Of a stretch of DNA of 64,000 nt, positions 33,501 through 43,227 are shown in pieces. The number at the start of each line of letters is the position of its first letter. The stretch's first letter is position 1. This stretch comes from Odontesthes bonariensis (Eukaryota; Chordata; Actinopteri; Atheriniformes; Atherinopsidae), in NCBI RefSeq assembly GCF_027942865.1, contig NC_134529.1:20314467-20378466 (forward strand). The letters are read 5' to 3'. The position numbers and the translations under genes were made by a program. The notes beneath the pieces are model-generated. The model did no database searches. It saw only the letters and a program-made list of their open reading frames with translations, and had not been told where the DNA came from.

Positions 33501-36500
33501 GGATGTGTGGAGTACGGTGCAGCACACGCTGTGTTGTAAAACCTTCCAGGTGAATTACTTTGGAGGGGAGAGCATTGCCTCGAGAAACTCCTCAATCTTG
33601 TTGATATCCGTCTTGACCTCTCCGTCGAAGGTAATGAATGGAGGGTGCGTCCCCGGGGCCAGGTTGTGTAGATCTGCTGGTTTTCTGCCCAGGACACAAG
33701 AGAAAGCAGACATCGTAAAGGAAACAACGGTAATGCATGAGGGTGGGGGGTGGGGGCATTTTTGTGCTCTCGATCTTGCATCTCTTGCACGCTAACCTCC
33801 TGAGGTCAACAGTCGTGACGTTGAACACCACTCCTTTGAGCCAAAGGATCATGAAGAGACGCTGGGAGAAGGGACAGTTGCCGATGCTTTCTCCATCGCT
33901 GCCTGCCTGCACACAAGCACAAGATGACACGGAGCCAGTCAGACTCAAGACTTATGACACTCTCTGGGGATATATAGCCTGTCAGGACGAGCGGACAGTC
34001 CAACCATCCCCTTATTCATTCTCATGGTTTCAGCGGCAGGAAGGGGAGCAGAGACACTCGGGCTTCCCTCCCTGCAGCGGATAAATGAAATAAGAGGAGC
34101 AGAAATGATGACACCAAAAAATGATCATTGAATGAAAAGAGTTCAATCAAAGTTCAACATTAAGACAGAAATATAAATTGCAGGAGTTATTTAGTGGGAG
34201 TATTGTATAGGCCAGAAATTTCAGGGGCGGCACATTGATTGCAGGTGGGGGAATATTGCACTGGTTATCAAAAGAATAACATAAGCGTTTGTGGTTGAAG
34301 AGATTCGATGCGTGTATTTCAGCAAATGTACACCATTTTTTATGCTGCCCACATGAATTTATGTATATCATAAACCAGGTTTCCTTACCCAGCAAATCAA
34401 ATCTGAGGCAATCTTTTGGAAAGCAGGTGAACAATTGACATCGTTTTAACTAGGGCTGGGTGAGTTAACTTGTTATTATCGCGTTAACTCGTTCATTATT
34501 TAACGCTGATAAATATTTTATCCCCGGGGGGGACGTTAACGTTGGTTTTGTTTTTTTACTTTAAAAAAATTAGAAATTAAAAATAAGAAAAACCTGGGTT
34601 TTTGGGGGCTTTTGTGCCTTTAATGGATAGAAAAGTTCAGAGAGACAGGAAGCAGGGGGCAGAGAGAGGGGGAACAACATGCAGCACAGGGCTGTCTGAT
34701 GTGGGATTCGAAGCGGGGCCAGCTGCAGCGAGGACTGTAGCCTCATGTGCATGGGGTGCCTGCTCAACCCACTACGCCACGGGCCACCCCTGTTTTAATT
34801 GTACAAGTCTGTTGCTCACTGGCTTTTATTTTGTAAAAGTCTGTTGCTGCCTGCTGCGGAACCGGAAAAGAAAGTAATCGGCGGATCCACCAAACATGGA
34901 GAAGGGTACGGAACTTTTACTCGGTCATTTTCATTTTAAAGTTCTTCCAGACGGCGGATTCGACAGAACCAAAGTCATCTGTAAACACTGCCAAGCTGAA
35001 TTGTCTTCTCCCCGTAGGAGTTCCAGTGTAAAATAAAATCACTTAAAGGCAAAACACACAATTGATTCCAGCAAGTCATTCAAGGAAACAGACAGTGGAG
35101 CGAGGCTTCTACATAAAAACTACATAAAGATGCTGATGTTAAAAGTGTGTTTGCACAACAAATGTTATGGCACTTTCATTCATATGGCAGCACATTTAAA
35201 ATACATTTTTTAATTCATTTTTGGATTTTGTGTACAAATGCGATTAATCGTGATTAATCAGGGAAATCATGTGATTAATTAGATAAAAAAATTTAATCGT
35301 TGCCCAGCCTTAGTTTTAACCTTTGCCAGGTCAGACATGAATCGCAAAAGTTGTTTCCATTTCCCCAAACGTGCGTCGAGCATTCTCCCAACCAGCAATG
35401 CAAACGAATACAGCCGCGAAAACACAGCTAATCAGGCAGCGCGTTTTAGGCTGTCAGCTCGACAAAGTGCTGCGTACGTCTTCTGTCTGAGAGCAGAACA
35501 CATAGAATCACTTCCTCGACATCCTACACTTGTAGGCATGCAGTGATATCGTGTGTCGGCATGTAGAGCTCCAACAGTGACACCTGATCCCCCCGCTTCA
35601 GCTGAATTATACATATTGATTCCATCATCCGGTTCAGTGGCCACTGGAGCGCAGGGAGCAGCATCTGACCTGATGACCCGCAGCCGCACAGAGGCCCGCA
35701 ACACGCGGCAGAACAGGTGCACTGACCTCACGGTTAGCATCTGGAGTCTGTCTGCTTCATCAAATGAATGACATAGTGATTAAACTCTTTTGAACTTTGT
35801 TTTACTTGGATGCAACAAGGGCTATCACTACACAAGAGGGGTCATGACAGAGATGGAGGGCACTTTGCAGTTCACTACACATGTCCATACACAGGCTCGG
35901 AGCAAAGACCAGAAGAGTGATCTGCCAGTCTGAAAGTAGCTGAGCCAACTGTATGCGGAGCCAGCCATTGATGCTCTCAGTGCTGCTTGCATTAATGTGG
36001 CGCTTACTGTCCGTGCATTGTTATAGGGCTGCGCTCACTTGCATGGAAGTAACACAATACACAAGCCGCAGATAATGGCCAAACAGCATCTAGAACACGG
36101 AGGACAAAAGCTGCTGCGGGCAACTGGACCTGCAGGAACAGGGAACGTGCGGGTACGAGGCCACTGAGCGACCTGCTGCTGAGGGGGGGTCTCCTGCAGA
36201 CAAAGCTGCCTCATGGGATCCATCACAAACTCTTATGTGAAGACTGTGAATGTGTTCTGGTGCCTGTTTTTTTTTTTATTTAGTGGGAAAATATGACAAA
36301 GTGAAGCAAACAAAACAATTCCTTTATTTTTATTTTTTTGTCTCTCTTTCCAGTGCTGCCCCCCTGCCTCCCACTGCTTGGTGAACACCCAAATATTTCA
36401 AACTCCAGACCCAACGTTTCTGCGAATTTCTCGCTGATACTGACCTTTACAATCTGTGCCCTTTGACCCTTTGATCACTACGCCACATAAAAACCTTTTA

Positions 36501-39500
36501 CACAAGTGTGTTTCTAGTTGTGTGGGGTTTATAACTGGGATGCTGATATATTCTTACGCAAGCTACGACCGTGCCAATGTCTGCATTCTCCCCATGTTAT
36601 TTATTAACATTCGGCTATCTAGTCGAATTCTTCAACAATTCCAAATATTGGCGCTTAGAAAATCAAAGCCTAATTGCTGCCCAGTGAGCAGCAGCTGTCC
36701 AGCATCACTGGACAGATCTCTGTCCATCTGGGTCACATCTCAGACGGCAGCAACAGGAAAGGACTAATATTAGGATTGCAGCTGCTATGGAAACTACTCT
36801 CTCTCTCTCTCTATTTACTATAAATAGGCTTGTGCATCAGATCTCACATTAAAAAAAATCAGTGAGTTGAGTAAACTTTTATTAAAAGAACGACAGCTTA
36901 GAATTTCTAAATCAAACGTAAGGTTAAAGAAAAAACCCAAAAAGTTAAGGCAAGACCCAAGAGTCACTAAACTCACCGTTACCTGGTTGTCTGGTTTCCC
37001 AGGAGGGGACGCCGGCCCTCACACCGGCTCAGTGCTTCCACATACCAGCTTTTTGCCATCTGCTCTCCCTTCACCTGCCTCAGCTTTATTCATCTGCTTC
37101 TAACAGTTCTCAGAGAGACCGGAAGTGAACTTTGTCTGGGAGCGAAACACTGCTGCTTTTTGTTGTTCAAGGAGGGCGTTTCCATGATGGTTACTTCTAA
37201 ACATTTCAACATTTGATTTAATTTGGTGAATTATTTTCCAAGATGATGATCCTTGAATTGCGGTGCTCGACTTCAGTCTATCGCATTGAAGCCAGTTGCA
37301 TAATGCAGCCCATGCGGTGGCTGTCTTGAGCTTCCCATCATCAGTGAGCAGCTTCAGTATCACTGTCACAGCAATGCTGGGTGGACGCTGCTGTAACTCT
37401 ACCTCTACTATCAGATGACATGAGCCGTCTATATCACACAGGGGTGCCCGTCTAAAAATTCTGCCCATTTACTGTCTCTACCTTCAATGAAAATAAAAAT
37501 ACACAAGCATAACTGAGCACTGTTATTACTGTTCTGTCTTACCTTTACAAAAAGTTCAATATCAGGTTCTCTGTCTTGACAGTTCGTGGACATGGCGCCT
37601 GGTTCTGGCTGTAAACTCGAGTCTTGTTTGTAATTTTTTTTAAACTTCTCTGTATCCTTGGAGGTCTACATCGTCCATGAAATAGGGAAAAATTCTGTTG
37701 CCTTCCGTCCTCCTGATTCCAGAGAGATTTAATCACCCCAGCTTGGTCCTACAAAAAGGCAGCTTTCTCTCTTAATTGTGTCTTCCAGGTGACGCTGAGG
37801 GTCGGTTGAGGTGTTAGTTAAAGCCTCGTGCTCTGATTTCGACCCGGATGGAGAGCAGAGCGAGATCTCACTGACACTAAGTGGAAAACAGGTGTCAGGC
37901 TATTCCAGGGGGGTGGGGCCCCATCTCTCTCTTCCCACCACTGCAACCAAACGCATCACTGCAAGCGCTTACTCTTTTAACTGCTTTCCCCAAAGCTCAC
38001 AGTTTTTTATTTCACTATTTACCCCTTATCCCTAACACTGCCAAAAAATAGGATGATATCAGTCTCACTTTGAGCCTCCGTGGCTGTCGCTTCATTGGTT
38101 TTTCTGACTACCAGAACAGCAGCATCCATATCTATTTCATCCTCACGTGTCTTATATCTAATCGCTAGCGGCAGACCTGGCTCTGAAAGATAGAATAAAT
38201 GTCTTATCACCTGAAAGTGAGATGAAAACAGAAAAGGAGAAACAGATGGGATAGATACCCCCCCCTGACCGTCTATATTTATAGAGCAGCTCCCTCTTCT
38301 GGCTGACGCACTAAGATGCAGCACAAACCAGCCACTGGGCCCTGTGGAGGATGAAGGTGTTTATTATCAGTGAGGAAGAACGTCGACAAGTCTCTTTTTT
38401 CACAGAATTGGCCAAAACAATGCAAGACGACAAGCTGAGTCTTACTTTTCGGCGACCAAACGCGAACAATATCCGACAGCCGGCATGAGGTGTTTATTCA
38501 GATAGGATGCGTTTAGTTTTCACTTAACGTAGCGCTGTGCATTACGACCAAACATCTTGTCTGTCCATAGAGCATTGTTACAGAAGTCTTGTAGTTTGTT
38601 CAGATGCAACTTTGCTAAATTTAATTTAAATTCTTTGGAAATGGCCTTACAGCCCTCCCCCAGATTGATGGGCATCAACAACTGGCTCTCTAAGATCATT
38701 GCTGATGTCTTTCCTCCTTGACATTGTGTTCACACACACCTGAATGCTCCAGACCAGCACACTCCCCGAACCTCTGCTTTGGATTAGCCTTTTATTACCC
38801 ATGAAAGTAATAAAGGTGTACTTAGTTTGTCACACACTTAGCCAAATAATCACAAGGCGTGAAATGTTGTGCGTTGAGGTTGTATTTATCTGATTTCAGG
38901 ACCTCATAAAGATCGCTGATTTTTTTTATGATGTCCTGATGCACAAAGCCTTAGAACAGCAAGAGGGTAGAGTTTCTTCTTCACTGAATGTACACAAGTA
39001 GACCGAAACAGCACTCTGTTTGTTGAATATGTGGTTACATCAGCAGCTGAGTAGCTTGCATATTGCTTGTAAAGATTGGAATCATCTATTCTAGCTATGT
39101 CCTATCAAACAAATGCCCTTAGTTTAATCATTTACATCCGTTAGGGTCTGTTTCTTCCAGCACACTCTTATCCACCTGCAGCTTTAGAAGCTAAGGAATT
39201 AAAATTGATCTTTTCCTCCGTGGATTTTCTAAACATGTGAGGTTAATAAAAATCCGTGGAGCATTTCGGTCTTTGTGTCTGTTTTGACACAAATCGAAGC
39301 TCAGATCACTGACTTCTTGGGCTAATCATTTACTACGAGCATCAAACAGTAACAGACGTGTTTCTTTCCGGAGCCAAGGTGAAGGGGGAGTGTTCGAGTT
39401 CTCCTCTCGCGTTGACACACACTCACCTTGTGTGTTTATCAAACACTTGGCGAGCATTGTCTTACTTTTTAAGTCATGCCATGAAATATCTGTGAATATG

Positions 39501-42500
39501 GACACCGTGAATACGGGTGTCTGGCCGGCAAATCTTGTGCAACGAGTGTTAACTTATCGCATTAGAAATAGGACACTGATCCCTTTTGAAAATGCCTCTC
39601 GTTGATAAAAGCGATTGCTTGTTCTGTAGCGGAGGAGTAGCCCGAGCTGTCAGCACAAACAGATGATGTCCCAACTCTCCTCCCCACTTTTATAGCCGAG
39701 CTCGGTTTATTTTATGGCAGTCGTTGAAGATTAAGCCGTTGGAAAATTCGCCCACACCTTGGATTCACTCAAATAGGAGGGCCAGATAGAGTCGAAGGGG
39801 CCAAGGATGCGGTCATTTCCACGGTGAACTCCGATCCGTGTTTATCATAATTGTGATGTAAGAACACCAAGATAGCATATCCATATGTTCCAAGTGTGAG
39901 CTTTAATCCATTCGTGGGTGTGCAAATGTTCTCGTCTGACCTCTGACCACATAGAGTTGAGCTCTGCTATGTGCACCAAAATTCAGATTATAAAGAATCC
40001 TAAACCAGAAATAAGATTCCCAATTGATATATTTACAGAGAATTTATTCTCTTCAGCTCATAACAGTGAATATTCAGTATTTTATCTGAAATTTTTAAAG
40101 GATGCCGTTAATTTAAAGGTTTGGGGGGGTTCATGGTAACCGATACCATGAACCGATGCCAATTTATTGAATGAAAACCGCAATCAGAGGGTGGCTTGTC
40201 ATTTTTGTTGTATTTTTTTTAGATTGGCGGCTAGGGGAGATGTCGAGCTAATCAGGAACAGTGTGGTTAGGGTAGTGAGACCGAAACCTGTCGTCCAATT
40301 CTTTGCATTTTTTTTGTGGTAGAAGTATCTGCATCGGTACTCTTTATCGGCAAGTACTCAGATCGAAGTATTTGTATCGTATCGGTTTGAAAAAAAGTGG
40401 TATAGCTGCATCCCTAATTCAAACCATGGGCAATGCAGACAGGTAGGGTGACCTGGGTTTTTTACGGTGGTGTGTGTGTGTGACCAGAATAATGTGTTTA
40501 GTTTAGCAGGTTTCTGATCACTCTAATCGACTTCTAATCTAAGTCAGACTGGAGCTGTCACTTGGTATTTTTTGCGCGCCGGTACGTCGTCCAGCATAAA
40601 GAGAAAACTACAAATCTTCACGTCTTCGTTACCTTTGACTACAAAGCCTTTTGCTGGGCTGAAAGAGAGCTCCCTGATTCCAGCTGACTGCCTCAACCTC
40701 AGCAGCCCAATCTGCAAAGTGACCCAGTGCGAAGCTGATAGCACACGCCACAGAGCACAAAAGAGCAAAACACACCGGAGGGTTTGCACGGACGTGAAGT
40801 TCACCCCTGGTTACTGTGGCCTCACAGGAGACGGGTTAATTATTAGATCAGACTGCCACCAGATTAAAGCAATACAATGTAACTTCTCAAAAAGCCCACT
40901 CTGGAGCTCCCCCTACAGGCTTGGAGGTAATGTACGGTTACACTGTCGTAAATACAACACCCTTTCGCTTTCACGTTTCACGTTTGTTGACGAACCGGCG
41001 AGGAGTTAGAAGGTGCAAGCTATATCGACCGAGAAGGTAAGAGTCATCAAATGTACCTGGGAGCGTGAGAGGGATCTATTTGTTTTTGCGGTAGGTGTGC
41101 CAGAAAGCAAGTCGAAGTACTTCCGCTCAGCTGCCGGGCCGGTCCAGCAAAGTTACATAGCGCAGTTATTCCAACTCAGACCCCCGAAGGGCATAGGAGA
41201 CAGGCCATCGTAATATTAAAACTCATTCTTGCCGCACAATTTTTTTCAAGCTGTTATTTTAAGGTAGAAATGTTACATAGTATTGCTTTAAAGTGACTGG
41301 CAATGAGCCTGCCAAACAGAAATCACTGCTTCTGTGACATTTCTGAAATACTTCCGATCCATAGATATCTATAAAGATGCATCTTAGTTATAGCAGCGCT
41401 TGATACGACTTTAATTAGTCAGGCTTCAAAGGTTAACTTTGCATATAATGTGGCTATAAAGATAAGATTATGCCATTCTAGCCATTAAATGCTGCCTCGT
41501 AAGGTTTTCTACACTCCTCAGGATAGACCATGCCTCAGAAACTAATGAGGAGATTAGTCATGTTTTTAATCACAGAACTTTACCAGATGACCAACATAAA
41601 CCAGGAAACAAAACTCAGGCTGGTAATCCCATTCGGATGGTCCATAATGGGCCACAAAGCCTTATGGCCCATTATGGACCATAATTCACGTGAATGAATT
41701 GGATTATTTTGTAAATAATTATGATTACAATGAATTGAATTCCAATTGGCTTGAATTGTACTTTATTATTTAAGTGCCTTGAGATGACATCTGTTGTATT
41801 TGGCGCTATATAAATAAAAATGAATTGAATTGAATTGAAAGCACCACAATACTGGTTAACGGATGAACTTGGGCCCACTTTAAGGCATTTATAGCTTATC
41901 AGCAGTAGATCGTTTAAAGAATAAAAAGGAACATTTAGCTTCTCATTAGAAAAAGATATGCCTGAGGATCATGCCAGCTGTCTCTTGTATTTAGAGGGAT
42001 TTTAGGTCTTTTTTTCTCTTTTTTTTTTCTTGAGTAAGCATCAACCTCAGATAGACAACGTGTCTTTAAAGTTGAAGAACTAATAGAAAAACCAACTTCA
42101 CTGCTGGTTAATGAGGCAAACTGACTTTTGCTCTGGGTCCCCCCCACCCCCCGTGCAGAGAACATGTTGTTTCTCTTACCTTGACGAACAGAGAGACGAC
42201 AGGCTGGCCGGGCCCATCGGGGGCCGCGCTGCTCTCATCCAGGGTGACATTCACCAGAGTTTTCAGGCTGTAGTCCACGGACTCTTCCTGCTTCGGCTCA
42301 GTGTCTTGAAGGGTGTACGCCATCATCATCTCCTCCACGACGTTATCCTCAAGCTGGATCATGGGTTGAACCGGCGGGTCGTCGCACGGGTCTCCGTGGG
42401 AGGAAGAGGACCGCGAGGAGGCCGAGGAGCGCCTGGACGAGTCGTGCGCCTCCTCGACCTCCGATTCCATTCTCGCCTCCACCGCTGCCTCAGCTTTGGC

Positions 42501-42692
42501 CTCCTCATCGTCGCTGGATGATGAGGACGAGGAACTGTCTTTGTCCGCGTCCCTGATTTCCATGTAGTCCGTCGAGACCCGCTCTACCTCCGCAGAGGCG
42601 TGGACCTCCACCTGGCTGTACTCACCCGAGTTCTCATATTTGGGTTCTCGGACCTTTACCAGGTCGATAGTGGTGTCGTAGTGGTCGTCCAT
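30412..42692 (-). CDS. clic5: clic5, chloride intracellular channel protein 5 (long, CLIC5B-type isoform)
   Basis: CLIC proteins are GST-fold proteins found in soluble and membrane-associated forms. CLIC5 links membranes to the ezrin-actin cytoskeleton, for example in stereocilia and podocytes. The minus-strand join is 42692-42180, 33906-33797, 33684-33559, 32950-32844, 32584-32403 and 30576-30412. This gives 400 codons plus stop, close to the size of mammalian CLIC5B. Exon 1 supplies 171 residues, acidic and serine-rich, ending in SLFVK. The GST-like part follows, with the redox/glutathione-site motif NCPFSQRLF (Cys about residue 182), the [15 protein letters not shown] putative membrane segment, [16 protein letters not shown] and [14 protein letters not shown], ending in DVARRLAK. 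Internal exon sizes 110, 126, 107 and 182 bp are those typical of the CLIC family. [12 protein letters not shown] and [11 protein letters not shown] fit CLIC5 best. A short CLIC5A-type first exon was not recognised in the 8-kb first intron but could have been missed. Confidence 0.94.
30577..32402. other. clic5 last intron
   Basis: Non-coding, with one recognisable repeat at about 31.02-31.43 kb (listed separately). The remainder is AT-rich and shows nothing further. Confidence 0.6.
31022..31428. mobile_element. Non-autonomous teleost repeat (GTGGAAG-ended)
   Basis: The left part (AGTGGAAGGTAAATGGG, TACATTTATTCA, GAGGCACTTGTAC, TACTCCATCACATTTATTC) and right part (TACTTTTGCC, TTTTTACATTACTGTATAG, GATCTGAGTAGG, TTCTGCCACTG) keep the order of a very common teleost repeat bounded by CAGTGGTGGAAG inverted ends. 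It is diverged and non-coding. Identification is from memory of the family. Confidence 0.55.
32403..32584 (-). CDS. clic5: clic5 exon 5
   Basis: 182 bp encoding [20 protein letters not shown] through [14 protein letters not shown]. It is flanked by a TTTAG acceptor and a GTAAGG donor. The acidic loop [18 protein letters not shown] is characteristic of CLIC proteins. Confidence 0.95.
32844..32950 (-). CDS. clic5: clic5 exon 4
   Basis: 107 bp encoding [19 protein letters not shown] then [16 protein letters not shown]. The acceptor is CTCAG and the donor G|GTGGGC. Confidence 0.94.
33559..33684 (-). CDS. clic5: clic5 exon 3
   Basis: 126 bp encoding [34 protein letters not shown] and EAMLSPPK. 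The acceptor is GGGCAG and the donor GTAATT. Confidence 0.95.
33797..33906 (-). CDS. clic5: clic5 exon 2 (CPFS redox motif)
   Basis: 110 bp encoding [30 protein letters not shown] and TTVDLRR. It includes the CLIC-invariant Cys-Pro-Phe-Ser and the putative membrane-inserting helix. The donor is GTTAGC. Confidence 0.95.
34451..35312. mobile_element. Non-autonomous hAT transposon with 8-bp target duplication
   Basis: The identical 8-mer GTTTTAAC flanks the element at 34443-34450 and 35313-35320. The ends are TAGGGCTGGG on the left and CCCAGCCTTA on the right (inverted, one mismatch), followed by GATTAAT-rich subterminal DNA typical of this hAT group. Around 34896-35033 a remnant open frame ([20 protein letters not shown], then [10 protein letters not shown]) resembles the start of a BED zinc finger, as in hAT transposases, and ends at a stop codon. 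A tRNA-derived SINE lies inside. The 862-bp copy is too short to be autonomous. Confidence 0.88.
34585..34792 (-). mobile_element. tRNA-derived SINE nested in the hAT element
   Basis: Read on the minus strand it has a Pol III box A-like TGGCGTAGTGGG (near 34775-34786) and a box B-like CTTCGAATCCC about 70 bases further on. A teleost SINE body follows (GACAGGAAGCAGGGGGCAGA on the plus strand). The tRNA-like head lies at the right end, so it is antisense to the window and sense to clic5 transcription. Boundaries are approximate. Confidence 0.65.
38563..38850 (-). mobile_element. Deleted Tc1-like transposon copy
   Basis: The minus strand reads [20 protein letters not shown] before a stop codon, the N-terminal paired-like DNA-binding region of a Tc1 transposase. 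The outer end GTGTACTTAGTTTGTCACAC near 38818-38837 matches the terminal repeat of that family. To the left the sequence jumps to a mid-transposase segment (AAGTCTTGTAGTTTGTTCAG), showing an internal deletion. Confidence 0.65.
39230..39800. promoter_or_regulatory. Candidate conserved non-coding block (clic5 intron 1)
   Basis: Unusually high-complexity, repeat-free DNA with balanced composition inside an intron otherwise full of transposons. No coding exon or splice sites fitting CLIC5 were seen. It could be an enhancer or an alternative promoter region; no alignment was available. Confidence 0.25.
40130..40420. mobile_element. Degenerate hAT-like non-autonomous element
   Basis: The right part (ATCGGTACTC, GCAAGTACTCAGATCGAAG, TCGTATCGGTTTG, GCTGCATCCCTAATTC) is the antisense of a widespread teleost element whose end begins AGGGATGCACCGATACC. 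The left part has a matching ACCGATACCATG near 40140. The copy is heavily mutated, and no target duplication could be confirmed. Confidence 0.45.
40868..41287. mobile_element. MITE with TTAA target duplication
   Basis: The element begins AGCAATACAATGTAAC at 40868 and ends GTTACATAGTATTGCT at 41287, inverted repeats with one mismatch over 16 bases. TTAA flanks it immediately at 40864-40867 and 41288-41291. TTAA duplication is the hallmark of piggyBac transposition, although the terminal sequence is not the common piggyBac type. The 420-bp interior has open frames on the plus strand without recognisable transposase. Confidence 0.75.
41637..41682. repeat. Perfect 17-bp inverted repeat (hairpin)
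   Basis: ATGGTCCATAATGGGCC (41637-41653) and GGCCCATTATGGACCAT (41666-41682) are exact reverse complements separated by 12 bases. The 12-bp palindrome ATTCACGTGAAT follows at 41684-41695. It adjoins an L2-type LINE tail. Confidence 0.85.
41683..41840 (+). mobile_element. L2-type LINE/SINE 3' end
   Basis: AAGTGCCTTGAGATGACATC, then TTGTATTTGGCGCTATATAA and repeated ATGAATTGAATTG units form the standard teleost L2-type 3' terminus and tail. No coding part is attached, so this is a short 5'-truncated copy. Confidence 0.75.
42180..42692 (-). CDS. clic5: clic5 exon 1 (acidic, Ser-rich CLIC5B-type N-terminus)
   Basis: 513 bp from the ATG at 42692 to a GTAAGA donor, 171 codons ending SLFVK, where CLIC first exons end. 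The early stretch has Tyr-containing motifs ([21 protein letters not shown]). It is followed by a run of eight Ser, an acidic segment and an Arg/Ser-rich stretch ([17 protein letters not shown]). This is typical of the disordered extensions of long CLIC isoforms, which are poorly conserved. The ATG was chosen as the first Met of the open frame; the donor position is fixed by phase with exon 2. Confidence 0.88.
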
Positions 42693-43227
42693 GTTTGGCT
42701 GGCTTTATCTGGGAGCAGACTTTGATGTTGTAGGTTGGAGGAATAGCTGTGGAGTGGCGGCAGCAGTGGCTCTCTGTTCGCCTGCCTCTGACTCACAAGA
42801 GACCTTTGATCCCGCAAGTTAACGAGTGAACAAGTAAGGCCTGCACGTCTCCAAGGACATTAACGCAGAGCAGAAAATGTTAGTGTAAACTTAAAAACCC
42901 TGTTAAAAACGTCATGCTGTTCACTGCCACACAGTGAAAAGAAAACTATTTTAAACACGAGACAACTGAAGCGTAACCTGGAGTTTGTCCAACCTTTTTA
43001 TTTTACTTCTGTTGAGTGATCAGTTTAATTTACTGTAAAATGCACTCAGGTGAATGAAGAAGGCCATGGGGGGGGGGTACAGTAAAATGTGTCATGTCTT
43101 ACGGTTAGGTCAATACAACCTCAGACACGCAGAAGCTGTAAGGAATACTTAAAGAATAAGTAGCAAATACACTTGATTAATTGATCATCAAGCAAGTTTT
43201 GGCATTTTACCTGTCTGGAGGTAAAAT
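42693..43227. other. clic5 upstream/5' UTR region
   Basis: Non-coding DNA upstream of the clic5 first exon. There is no clear TATA box, and the start site cannot be placed by eye. A short G-run lies at about 43070. Confidence 0.35.

Larger units (their letters stand above)
33907..42179. other. clic5 intron 1
   Basis: An 8.3-kb intron in which several independent transposons landed (listed separately at 34451, 38563, 40130, 40868 and 41683). A CpG-containing stretch at 35330-35760 and a high-complexity stretch at 39230-39800 are unexplained. Open frames such as the 122-codon one at 37100-37468 (minus) have no recognised family. A CLIC5A-type short first exon was looked for and not found. Confidence 0.55.

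Noticed and set aside
35432-35771. Overlapping open frames on both strands in a CpG-containing stretch
   Set aside because: Composition favours long frames on both strands. No domain or splice link to clic5 (including a CLIC5A-type first exon) could be made.
37100-37468. 122-codon minus-strand open frame in clic5 intron 1
   Set aside because: It reads somewhat like protein, but no domain was recognised, there are no partner exons, and it sits in transposon-rich intron. It may be part of an unrecognised element.
42111-42521. 136-codon plus-strand open frame
   Set aside because: It is antisense to clic5 exon 1; the Arg/Gly-rich composition mirrors the Ser/Glu-rich coding strand.
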